A stretch of 10,637 nt of DNA. Origin: Myxococcales bacterium (GTDB lineage: Bacteria > Myxococcota_A > Polyangia > Polyangiales > Polyangiaceae). The first letter of the stretch is position 1, and every line of letters starts with the position of its first letter. The translations under genes were made by a program, and so were the position numbers. The stretch spans positions 1-10,637 of the forward strand of contig JAAFHJ010000113.1 in the NCBI GenBank assembly GCA_013298325.1, in the 5' to 3' direction. Below the pieces are notes generated by a model. It made no database searches and was not told the origin of the DNA. It saw only the letters and a list, made by a program, of their open reading frames with translations. This document shows, one piece after another, positions 1-6,059 of the stretch.

Positions 1-798
1 GCCGACGCCGGCATCCGGCGCATTGAAGCGACGAGCTTCGTCTCCCCGAAGTGGATCCCCCAGCTCGCCGACGCCGACGACGTCGCCGCACAGCTCCCCC
101 GCCAGGAAGGGGTGATCTTCAGCGCTCTCTGCCCGAACCCGACCGGCTTTGCGCGCGCGAAAGCGGCAAAAATCGAAGAAATTGCTGTCTTTCTCTCGGC
201 GAGCGAGACCCACAATCGGAAGAACGTGAACAAGACCATCGACGCGACGCTCGGCGCGATTGAAGAGGTGGTCGGGCCCGCAAAGGCGGCCGGGATGCGC
301 ATTCGTGGCTACGTCTCGACGGTCTGGGGCTGCCCCTACGAAGGGGACGTCGACCCCGCGCGCTCGGTGGCTATCACCGAGAAATTGCTCGCAATGGGCT
401 GCTACCAGGTCTCCTTGGGGGACACGATCGGGAGCGGCACGCCGAAACAGACCCGCGATCTTCTACGACAGATGTTCGATGCGGTGCCGAAGAGCGCCCT
501 CGCGATGCACATGCACGACACACGGGGGACCGCCCTCGCGAACGTCGTTGTCGGCCTCGAGCTCGGGATCCGCGACTTCGACGCCTCCGTTGGCGGGATG
601 GGCGGTTGCCCCTATGCGCCCGGCGCCGCCGGGAACCTCGCCACCGAGGATCTCGTGTACACGCTCCACGGGATGGGCATCGAAACCGGCATCGACCTCG
701 AACGTTTGTGGGAGGCCGGTCAGGTCGCCGAGAGCATTGTGCAGCGCAAACTACCTGGAAAAGTTCATCAATCCGGTGTCCGGAGCCTTCGCGCATGA
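1..798 (+). CDS. mvaB: Hydroxymethylglutaryl-CoA lyase (5' end outside window)
   Basis: This enzyme cleaves HMG-CoA to acetoacetate and acetyl-CoA, the last step of leucine degradation, in the cytosol. The reading frame is open from base 1, so the start lies upstream; 265 residues are visible and roughly 30-40 appear to be missing compared with the ~300-residue family. Visible hallmarks are IEATSFVSPKW (visible residues 8-18, containing the Glu that matches human E72), GCPYEGDV, SLGDTIG, the metal-binding HMHDT (His170 and His172; HCHDT in the human enzyme), and the signature GGCPYAPGAAGNLATED with catalytic Cys203 and metal ligand Asn212. The GGCPYAxGAxGNLATED block separates it from other HMGL-like enzymes such as isopropylmalate and homocitrate synthases. 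The stop overlaps the next start as ATGA, so the two genes are probably co-transcribed and translationally coupled. The assignment is secure. The symbol follows the Pseudomonas gene; liu-type names are used in other bacteria. Confidence 0.95.
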   Translation, partial: ADAGIRRIEATSFVSPKWIPQLADADDVAAQLPRQEGVIFSALCPNPTGFARAKAAKIEEIAVFLSASETHNRKNVNKTIDATLGAIEEVVGPAKAAGMRIRGYVSTVWGCPYEGDVDPARSVAITEKLLAMGCYQVSLGDTIGSGTPKQTRDLLRQMFDAVPKSALAMHMHDTRGTALANVVVGLELGIRDFDASVGGMGGCPYAPGAAGNLATEDLVYTLHGMGIETGIDLERLWEAGQVAESIVQRKLPGKVHQSGVRSLRA

Positions 799-1442
799 GG
801 ACCTTCTTCTTGGCCGTTCCGCTGACGGTCGCGCTCGCCTGCAGCAAGTCGCCCCCGGAGCCGGTTTCGAAAGCGCCGGAAGCGATCGCCGTCGCAACCA
901 ATTCGCCGGTCAAAGGGGCTGTCGCGCCATCTGGCTCCACCACCACCGCGAGCGGATCCACCCGCCGTTGCACACGCCCCCTCGCCACAACGCAGCCGCC
1001 TGCCGTCGGTCCGGCGCTCCCAAGTGCGTGCCCGAAGGATCCCGAAGGGGGACAGCCTATGGTTCCCGTGAAGGCGGTCCGCTTTTCGGAAGGGGCCGAC
1101 GGCGCCGGGAGGCTCTCCGCGTCGATCGAGGCCGAGATCGTCGGCGAGGGGCCGCTGTCCGAGCGCGGCCTCATGTATCGGCTGAGCATGCCGGCCGATC
1201 ACGGGATGCTCTTTGACCTGGAGCCCAAGGTGCACACCTTCTGGATGCACAATACCTGCCTCCCGCTCGACATGATTTTCGCGGATAGCGACGGGTACAT
1301 CAGCGGAATTTTGGAGAATGTTCCCACGCTGAACGACAACCCGCGGTCGGTCGGCTGCGAAGGGCGCTACGTGCTCGAAACAAATGCGGGCTGGGCGCGA
1401 AGCCACGGGCTGAAGCCGGGGATGTTCCTCAAAGTGGAGTAA
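795..1442 (+). CDS. DUF192-family lipoprotein
   Basis: The 215-residue protein starts with a short lipoprotein-type signal (MRTFFLAVPLTVALAC, Cys16 as the lipidated residue; ALAC is an acceptable but not classic lipobox). A Ser/Thr/Pro/Ala-rich low-complexity stretch follows to about residue 90, and then a DUF192 domain (PF02643) from about 100 to the end. Its hallmarks are visible: ERGLMYR (123-129), GMLF, FWMHNT (149-154), LPLDMIF, and a closing GLKPGMFLKV. DUF192 is a small domain of unknown biochemical role, often found exported or lipid-anchored. The start at 795 is supported by GGAG at 782-785 with a 9-base spacing and by the ATGA overlap with the lyase stop. Coupling to HMG-CoA lyase suggests shared transcription, not necessarily a shared function. 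The domain call is firm; membrane anchoring is inferred. Confidence 0.88.
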   Translation: MRTFFLAVPLTVALACSKSPPEPVSKAPEAIAVATNSPVKGAVAPSGSTTTASGSTRRCTRPLATTQPPAVGPALPSACPKDPEGGQPMVPVKAVRFSEGADGAGRLSASIEAEIVGEGPLSERGLMYRLSMPADHGMLFDLEPKVHTFWMHNTCLPLDMIFADSDGYISGILENVPTLNDNPRSVGCEGRYVLETNAGWARSHGLKPGMFLKVE

Positions 1443-1646
1443 CGGGGGGCGTTCCTTGCGCGTCGAGCGCGGGAACGGCACCGGCCCCTTCGACAATCAC
1501 GACGGGGTCGTCGGAAGCGACTTGCACCCGCCGCAAAAAACCGCGAACCTTGCAGCCCGCTGGCTTGTGCAGAATGCCCGGCCGCCTCGTGGTGCCTTCG
1601 CGCCACCAGATCGCGCCTGCGCGTCTGCGCGCACCCCCCGCCGAAC
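1443..1646. other. Intergenic region between the DUF192 and kinase genes
   Basis: This 204-base gap holds the stem-loop at 1450-1477 and presumably the kinase promoter, but I cannot pick out a convincing -35/-10 pair. The frame of the kinase stays open back through the gap to the DUF192 stop, yet has no ATG, GTG or TTG codon there, so the kinase start is left at 1647. Confidence 0.5.
1450..1477 (+). terminator. Stem-loop after the DUF192 gene, possible weak transcript end
   Basis: CGTTCC (1450-1455) pairs with GGAACG (1472-1477), and inside it GCGC (1458-1461) can pair with GCGC (1467-1470). The hairpin begins 8 bases after the stop codon. No T-tract follows, so it is not a classic rho-independent terminator; it may protect a 3' end or act with Rho. 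Confidence 0.3.
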
Positions 1647-3359
1647 ATGAACGACCCGCACCGCACGTCTCTCCCGCCCATCGCGGCCTCCTCCGTGATC
1701 AACGAGCGGTACGAAATTCGTCAGAGTCTCGGCAAAGGGGGCATGGGCGAGGTCTTCCTTGCCTATGACCGTGCCACCCAGCAGCAGGTCGCGCTGAAGG
1801 TCGTTCGTGAGGAATCACGCATGCCTGGCGACGACGAGGCGCTGAGGCAAGAGCTCCTCCACGCCCGCTCGGTGAGCCATCCGAACGTCTGTCGCGTCCA
1901 CGACCTCGCGCCGAGCGCGTACGGGCCGATCCTCGTGATGGAACACATCACCGGACAGACGCTCCACACGCACATTCGTCGGAAAAAGGCCCAGGGCGGC
2001 TACACGCCGGACGAATTTCGTCGCATCGCGAGTGAGATTTGCGCCGGCGTCGGCGCGATCCATTCCCAGGGCTTGATCCACGGCGACCTCAAGCCGGGGA
2101 ACGTCATGATCACCCAGAACCCGGACGGCTCCTTCGGGCGCGCCGTCGTTCTGGACTTCGGTTTCGCCAAGGAACGCGCCCGTTTGAACGCGCGACGTCC
2201 CGGAGCTCCGCCCGATGGCGGCACGCCGAACTACATGGCGCCCGAGCGCATCCGCAGCGGCGGTGCGTCGATGGAAGACGACATTTACGCGCTCGCGCTG
2301 ACCCTTTGGGAAATGTGGACGTGCCGCGTCCCCGAGCCGGGCAGCCGCCCGCGCTCCAAGCCGATGCGCCAGCAGATCATGTTCGACGTCCCGTCGGGGC
2401 TGACGACTGACGAAGTAAAGCAAATCTTCCGAAGCCTTGCGGAGATCCCGGCCGACCGCATCCCCGCCCGTCACCTCCGTTGGTTCAACCCGACGACGAT
2501 GACGGCGAGCCCCGTGCAAGTCGCCCGCGAGCGCCTCGATCCCGGCCCGCCCCCGGGCCGCACCCCCGGCGGCGCCTTCGTCCCCGGAAGCCAGGCGCTC
2601 CTCGCGACCTACGCGAGCAATGCCCCCGAGTTCGTTGGGCAAATTGTCGATCTCGACAAGCCGCAGCTCCTCATTGGGCGCCGCACCGACGCCGACATTG
2701 TCGTCCCGGAAGCGACGGTCAGCGGTACCCACGCCCAGCTCCGGTTTGTGAACGGCGGCTGGCAGGTCGAAGACCTCGGCTCGACGAACGGCACCTACGT
2801 CGAGCACGCCTACGAGCGCAAAAAGACGGTCAATCTCCTCCACGGCGGCGAAGTCCAGTTCGGCGAACTCCGCTTCAAGCTCGTCAATTTCACGCGCGAA
2901 AGCCTCCTCCACAAGCGCGCCCAGCAGCACCTCGCGCGCCGTGACGGGCTCACCGGACTCCACGTCCGCGAGCACCTTTTGATGGCCCTCGAAGACGAAG
3001 CGCTCTTCGCCGACTGGATCGAAGTCCCGCTCACCGTCGCTCGCTACGAGATTCGCGGCCCGAACCGCCTCGTCTCCGAGCGACCGACGATCCTCGAAAT
3101 GCTCGCCTTCCGCCGCGCGGCGACACGCGTCGTTGAACTCACCGACATGCTCATGCTCTCCCTCCTCGCCGTCACCGCCGGCCGGACGGGGCCGCTGCGC
3201 TTCGTCGTCGCGATGGTCGGTCCCGGCGCCCAGGAGGCGAAGAACCTCGTCGAGCAGGTCGTCGGGCAAGTCCAAGGGATGATGCCGGACGGCCTCGAGC
3301 TCGCCGCGTCAATCATGCGCTACGACCCAGGAACGAACGTTCGCACCCTCGTCGATTGA
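1647..3359 (+). CDS. Ser/Thr protein kinase with FHA domain and degenerate GGDEF-like C-terminus
   Basis: A 570-residue soluble protein with no membrane segment. Residues about 21-285 form a eukaryote-like kinase: Gly-rich loop GKGGMGEVF (29-37), VALK with Lys51, Glu69 of helix C, catalytic loop HGDLKPGN (Asp147, Lys149, Asn152), DFG (170-172), activation segment ending GTPNYMAPE (193-200) and DDIYAL. Catalytic residues are intact, but HRD is HGD, making it a non-RD kinase. After a Pro-rich linker, an FHA domain (about 320-415), which binds phosphothreonine, shows GRR (344-346), SGTH (359-362) and GSTNGT (378-383). The C-terminal part (about 430-570) begins RDGLTGLHVREHLL (432-445), like the start of a GGDEF domain. 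The position of the signature motif reads RTGPLRF (513-519), so diguanylate cyclase activity is not expected. The FHA may bind the kinase's own phosphorylated residues or a partner. No Shine-Dalgarno is visible before 1647, but it is the first start codon in frame. Kinase and FHA calls are firm; the GGDEF relationship is inferred from motif alignment. Confidence 0.92.
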   Translation: MNDPHRTSLPPIAASSVINERYEIRQSLGKGGMGEVFLAYDRATQQQVALKVVREESRMPGDDEALRQELLHARSVSHPNVCRVHDLAPSAYGPILVMEHITGQTLHTHIRRKKAQGGYTPDEFRRIASEICAGVGAIHSQGLIHGDLKPGNVMITQNPDGSFGRAVVLDFGFAKERARLNARRPGAPPDGGTPNYMAPERIRSGGASMEDDIYALALTLWEMWTCRVPEPGSRPRSKPMRQQIMFDVPSGLTTDEVKQIFRSLAEIPADRIPARHLRWFNPTTMTASPVQVARERLDPGPPPGRTPGGAFVPGSQALLATYASNAPEFVGQIVDLDKPQLLIGRRTDADIVVPEATVSGTHAQLRFVNGGWQVEDLGSTNGTYVEHAYERKKTVNLLHGGEVQFGELRFKLVNFTRESLLHKRAQQHLARRDGLTGLHVREHLLMALEDEALFADWIEVPLTVARYEIRGPNRLVSERPTILEMLAFRRAATRVVELTDMLMLSLLAVTAGRTGPLRFVVAMVGPGAQEAKNLVEQVVGQVQGMMPDGLELAASIMRYDPGTNVRTLVD

Positions 3360-3396
3360 CGAAAGCGCCGAACTTCTTCGCGATTCTAGCTACGCC

Positions 3397-3432
3397 GACC
3401 GCCGCACGATCCCCGATCGTCGCGGCGGTTTT
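3397..3432 (+). terminator. Rho-independent terminator of the kinase gene
   Basis: CCGCCGC (3399-3405) plus ACGATC (3406-3411) pair with GATCGT (3415-3420) and GCGGCGG (3422-3428). The loop is CCC and there is one bulged C at 3421, giving a 13-pair stem followed directly by TTTT (3429-3432). A3398 and G3397 can extend the pairing into the first two T positions. It lies about 40 bases after the kinase stop and separates the kinase from the next gene. Confidence 0.85.
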
Positions 3433-3466
3433 CGTTGGCGCGCGTGAGGTCCGGCGACTTTTCTGT

Positions 3467-3504
3467 GGGCTTGTCAAGACAAATCACAAGCTCAACCTTA
3501 GATT
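3467..3504 (+). promoter_or_regulatory. A+T-richer patch with overlapping dyads, possible promoter/operator
   Basis: This stretch stands out from the G+C-rich surroundings. It contains TTGTC-AA-GACAA (3471-3482) and an overlapping longer dyad, GCTTGT (3469-3474) with ACAAGC (3486-3491). TTGTCA at 3471-3476 is a fair -35, but the -10 is poor: AACCTT at 17-base spacing, or TTAGAT at 21. It sits 53-90 bases upstream of the next gene, so it could be that gene's promoter with a repressor site. The call is tentative. Confidence 0.35.
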
Positions 3505-3556
3505 CTCCGGATTCGCTTGGAGGCAATCGCCAACAGGGGTATAGCTCGCGCCTTCG

Positions 3557-4630
3557 ATGGAGCCGAAGTCCCCCTCCACCCGTCGCGTGGCCCCGCCCGA
3601 CGACGACTTCGACGCGCTGCCGGGCTTCCCGACGATCGCCCCCGAAGCAGACCTTGCGCCGAGCGGCTCGGAACTCCCCGTCGACGACACCGACCCTGCC
3701 CTGTTCGACCGCGTTTCCGCCGTCCCACCGGTCGTTCGGCGCGACCCAGCGAAATCACCGCCCCCCCGCAGCGTCCGCGAACCTCGCGCGCTCCGGGACA
3801 CGCCACCGCCCGCCTCGGTCCGCAACCGGCGCGGGAGCGAGCCCGACGAAGATGCGCCCGTCTCCCGGCGCGCCTGGGCACGCAACGACGGTCCCCGCAG
3901 CGAAATCTCACGACCGCTTTCGACGCGCGGCTCGGTCCCGCCACCGCCCGTCTCCCGCCGAAGCGACCCGGGCCGCGGCGGCCTCTCGGAGCCGATCAAG
4001 CCGGCGATCCCCGCCCAGCTCGCCCGCGAGGTCTCCTCCGGCGAAAACGATGCCCGCGTCGCGCGCGCGCAGATGGGCGTGGCCCTCGTCGTCGGCTTGC
4101 TCGTCGCGATGTCGCTTTACGTGTGGCGCCGACCGCGAACGGAGACGCCAGCCACGCCGCCGGAAAGTGCATCGCTTGCCACCAGTTCTGCGGCCCCTGT
4201 TCGTGACCTCGCGACGACCCCGGTCACCGTCGGGAACCCCAGCGCTGTCGCCGCGGCGAACGCCCCCGGTACGAAGGTCGCTGTCTCCGAGGCGCGCACC
4301 ATCGCCTGCGCCGCCAGCGGCAAGAAACTGAGTGACGAAGGGTGCGAGCGCCTCCCCGAGGTCGAAAAAGCGCTCGTTGCTGCGATTCAGGCAAGCGGAA
4401 ACTGCCTCGGCACGACGCGCGGAGGTACCATTGAGTACCAGGCCGATGTCCACTTTGACGGGCGCAAGGTCAGCGTCGTCGCTCCGCGCTCTGGAAGGAC
4501 CGTTCAGGGGACAAAAGCGGTGACAACGTGCGCACTTGCCGTCAAGCATGCCCTCGCAGAGACGGTACCGTGGGAGGCGCCAAACCGGAAGCATGAGCAC
4601 CTCCGGTTGGCGGTCGTCGCCTCCTATTAG
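3557..4630 (+). CDS. Single-span membrane protein of unknown function, four-Cys C-terminal domain
   Basis: I do not recognise a family. The 357-residue product has a long disordered N-terminal half (1-172) rich in Pro, Arg, Asp and Ser. One hydrophobic segment follows, GVALVVGLLVAMSLYVW (174-190), then an Ala/Thr/Pro-rich spacer. From about 245 to 357 comes a compact domain with four cysteines (251, 263, 283, 325) and a beta-hairpin-like run (IEYQADVHFDGRKVSVVAP). The most natural topology is N-terminus in the cytoplasm and the Cys domain in the periplasm, where two disulfides could form. However, Arg residues flank both ends of the membrane segment, so the topology is not certain. An in-frame TAG at 3542-3544 leaves ATG 3557 as the first start. 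No good Shine-Dalgarno is seen nearby (AGGGG at 3535-3539 is too distant). The gene is separated from the kinase by a terminator and ends 13 bases before the converging lipoprotein gene. Coding status is likely from length and the coherent protein pattern. Confidence 0.78.
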   Translation: MEPKSPSTRRVAPPDDDFDALPGFPTIAPEADLAPSGSELPVDDTDPALFDRVSAVPPVVRRDPAKSPPPRSVREPRALRDTPPPASVRNRRGSEPDEDAPVSRRAWARNDGPRSEISRPLSTRGSVPPPPVSRRSDPGRGGLSEPIKPAIPAQLAREVSSGENDARVARAQMGVALVVGLLVAMSLYVWRRPRTETPATPPESASLATSSAAPVRDLATTPVTVGNPSAVAAANAPGTKVAVSEARTIACAASGKKLSDEGCERLPEVEKALVAAIQASGNCLGTTRGGTIEYQADVHFDGRKVSVVAPRSGRTVQGTKAVTTCALAVKHALAETVPWEAPNRKHEHLRLAVVASY

Positions 4631-4643
4631 GCGCCGATTCTCT

Positions 4644-5876
4644 TCACAAACATTGGGCGGAGTCGAGAGCCTCGACGCGCACGTTGTCCACCAGCGCGTC
4701 CACGCGACCGAACCCGTCGAGACCGATAATTTGGAGCGTCACCGGCGTATTCGCAGGGACACTCCAGTTGTTCGTGATGTCCTTGAAGGAGGTCGTCAGG
4801 CTCGCCCCGGGGACGGTACGGGTCGGCAGCGCGTTCGCCGCGGTGCTGAGGCGAAACTCAAAGCCGCCGGGATCGACGTCTTTCCGACGGGCAGCCGCGA
4901 GCGTCACCCGGATGCAGTTCTTGCCGACGGGCGGCGTGCCGAGCGCCGTCTCGAGGCTCCCCTGCCCGTTCGCAAATCCAAGATTTAGCGCAGTATTTCC
5001 AAGCGCGGGGGCGCCGAGCGGCTCGATGGCGTCGAGAGCCGCGGCGTTCGGGCGGAGGATCCCGACGTACGAGAACGCCGCGCCGATGCGCCAGTGGGCC
5101 GCCGAATGGGTGTAGTGATTGACTGGCATCCCTGCGATCTCGAAACTCGGATTGCGGACACCGAACACCGCCACCGGCGCTGCCCCATCCGCGATACGGG
5201 TAACCTTGAGGTCGTCGAACGTCAGTACGGCACCAATCCCGAAAGTACGCGCAATGACATGGAGCGGTACGCCTGCATTGTCAGCATCGACCGTGAACTC
5301 GAAGGACGCCGTCTTGAGGGTGGAGTCGCTCGTAAGCTCCGTCATGGCGACGGAGGCCGGAGTTCCGTCTGCTGCCGCAATTCCGAGAAAATTCTTGGCG
5401 TTCGCGTTGGGTGCCTGGCCGATGTATCGCGCTTCCACGCGGTACTTCGCGCCGAGTGGTGCCGCGTTCACGAATGCTTTCGAGAAATATTCAGAGTCGC
5501 AGAACTGCCCCTGCATGCACTGGACGGAGACGGACTGATTGCGAATACCATTCGTCTCCGCAAAGACGATCCCCGCGCGCGTGGCGTTGTAGTCAATCGC
5601 TGAACCCTGGTCAGCAGTCAGCGGAGCCCCCTGCTGCGAAACCACCGGATTCTCGAATTTCTCTTCGAGGACGACGGTCGCCGTTGGACCAGCGTCAACG
5701 GGGGCGACCGGGGCGTCCGGCGCCGCATCGACCGGCGGTGCGCTGTCGGGGGCGGTTGCGGCGTCGGTCCCGGCATCGGTGACCGGCGTCGTCGTCGGGG
5801 CCGGATCGTCGGAAGAGCAGGCGACGGCGGCAAGCGGCGCGACGAGCAAAGCAAAGAGAACAGCAGTCGTCTTCAT
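4644..5876 (-). CDS. Lipoprotein with two beta-sandwich (carbohydrate-binding-like) units
   Basis: A 410-residue exported lipoprotein. The signal peptide is MKTTAVLFALLVAPLAAVAC with lipidated Cys20 (lipobox AVAC), followed by SSDD. A low-complexity linker of Asp, Ala, Pro and Thr spans 23-64. Two similar-sized units follow. The first (about 68-235) opens with VVLEEKFENP and closes with FDDLKV. The second starts at NPSFE (242-246) and closes with VDNVRVEA near the C-terminus. The NPSFE opening and the DDLKV/DNVRV endings are typical of jelly-roll folds such as carbohydrate-binding modules and HpiC1-type domains. No catalytic motif is visible, so a binding or surface role is the reasonable inference. 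I chose ATG 5876 because the signal peptide begins there and AAAGGA (5887-5882) sits five bases upstream; the in-frame ATG at 5912 would add 12 polar residues and falls inside the structured leader. It has its own promoter and leader. Confidence 0.85.
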   Translation of the reverse strand: MKTTAVLFALLVAPLAAVACSSDDPAPTTTPVTDAGTDAATAPDSAPPVDAAPDAPVAPVDAGPTATVVLEEKFENPVVSQQGAPLTADQGSAIDYNATRAGIVFAETNGIRNQSVSVQCMQGQFCDSEYFSKAFVNAAPLGAKYRVEARYIGQAPNANAKNFLGIAAADGTPASVAMTELTSDSTLKTASFEFTVDADNAGVPLHVIARTFGIGAVLTFDDLKVTRIADGAAPVAVFGVRNPSFEIAGMPVNHYTHSAAHWRIGAAFSYVGILRPNAAALDAIEPLGAPALGNTALNLGFANGQGSLETALGTPPVGKNCIRVTLAAARRKDVDPGGFEFRLSTAANALPTRTVPGASLTTSFKDITNNWSVPANTPVTLQIIGLDGFGRVDALVDNVRVEALDSAQCL

Positions 5877-5881
5877 GGCGG

Positions 5882-5887
5882 TCCTTT
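5882..5887 (-). promoter_or_regulatory. Ribosome binding site of the lipoprotein gene
   Basis: AAAGGA on the minus strand lies 5 bases before ATG 5876. It decides the start in favour of 5876 over the upstream in-frame ATG at 5912, and it is among the clearest Shine-Dalgarno sequences in the window. Confidence 0.75.
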
Positions 5888-5894
5888 CAAGGCT

Positions 5895-5948
5895 CACGGG
5901 AATCCCGTGCAAAGCATCGCCCGGCCCGCAATAGGCGAACCGGGCGAT
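5895..5948 (-). promoter_or_regulatory. Structured 5' leader with two perfect hairpins
   Basis: Read on the minus strand, ATCGCCCGG (5948-5940) pairs perfectly with CCGGGCGAT (5924-5916) around a 15-base loop. Then CACGGG (5909-5904) pairs with CCCGTG (5900-5895) around a 3-base ATT loop. Both lie between the predicted transcription start (about 5950) and the ribosome binding site, 8 bases before AAAGGA. The leader could control translation, stabilise the mRNA or bind a ligand or protein. I could not match it to a known riboswitch class. Confidence 0.5.
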
Positions 5949-5956
5949 AACACGCC

Positions 5957-5985
5957 ACTATCCGGGAGCGCCTGTCGCCAGTCAA
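5957..5985 (-). promoter_or_regulatory. Sigma70-like promoter of the lipoprotein gene
   Basis: On the minus strand TTGACT (5985-5980, five of six matches to TTGACA) is separated by exactly 17 bases from GATAGT (5962-5957, four of six matches to TATAAT). Transcription would start near 5950, giving a leader of about 74 bases that opens with the first hairpin. Confidence 0.6.
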
Positions 5986-6013
5986 GACGGATGACTTAAA
6001 AGTCTTTGAGCGC

Positions 6014-6059
6014 CTTGACTGCGAAGGCGTCTGTTCACGCCCCTCCGGACGCCGTCAAG
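6014..6059 (-). terminator. Compound stem at the alaS 3' end, overlapping the stop codon
   Basis: Read on the minus strand, CTTGAC (6059-6054) and GGCGTC (6053-6048) pair with GACGCC (6031-6026) and GTCAAG (6019-6014). That gives 12 pairs with a six-base bulge (6025-6020) and a 16-base loop. The first arm contains the alaS TGA (6057-6055). TTTT occurs about 12 bases further on (6000-5997 region), which is too far for a textbook terminator, so the function is uncertain. Confidence 0.45.

Noticed and set aside
260..1216. A 318-codon plus-strand frame crossing the lyase and DUF192 genes
   Set aside because: It is rich in Arg, Pro and Ser, without motifs, and out of frame with two genes that have clear family signatures.
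1815..3275. A 486-codon open frame on the minus strand, antisense to the kinase gene
   Set aside because: It is a shadow of the kinase-FHA gene, with charged composition typical of reverse-frame translation and no domain.
3356..3544. A 62-codon plus-strand frame with a TTG start overlapping the kinase stop
   Set aside because: It runs straight through the strong terminator at 3397-3432, has no Shine-Dalgarno and shows no protein pattern.
5877..5912. A longer lipoprotein start at ATG 5912
   Set aside because: It would put 12 residues before a clear signal peptide and place the start inside the leader hairpins, while a good Shine-Dalgarno serves ATG 5876.
5891..5948. Slight resemblance of the plus strand (GTGCAAAGC next to a G+C-rich stem) to the c-di-GMP-I (GEMM) riboswitch core
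   Set aside because: The partner element with GGCAAACC and the GGGACGC lead-in are absent. There is no plus-strand gene downstream, and the transcribed strand here is the minus strand.
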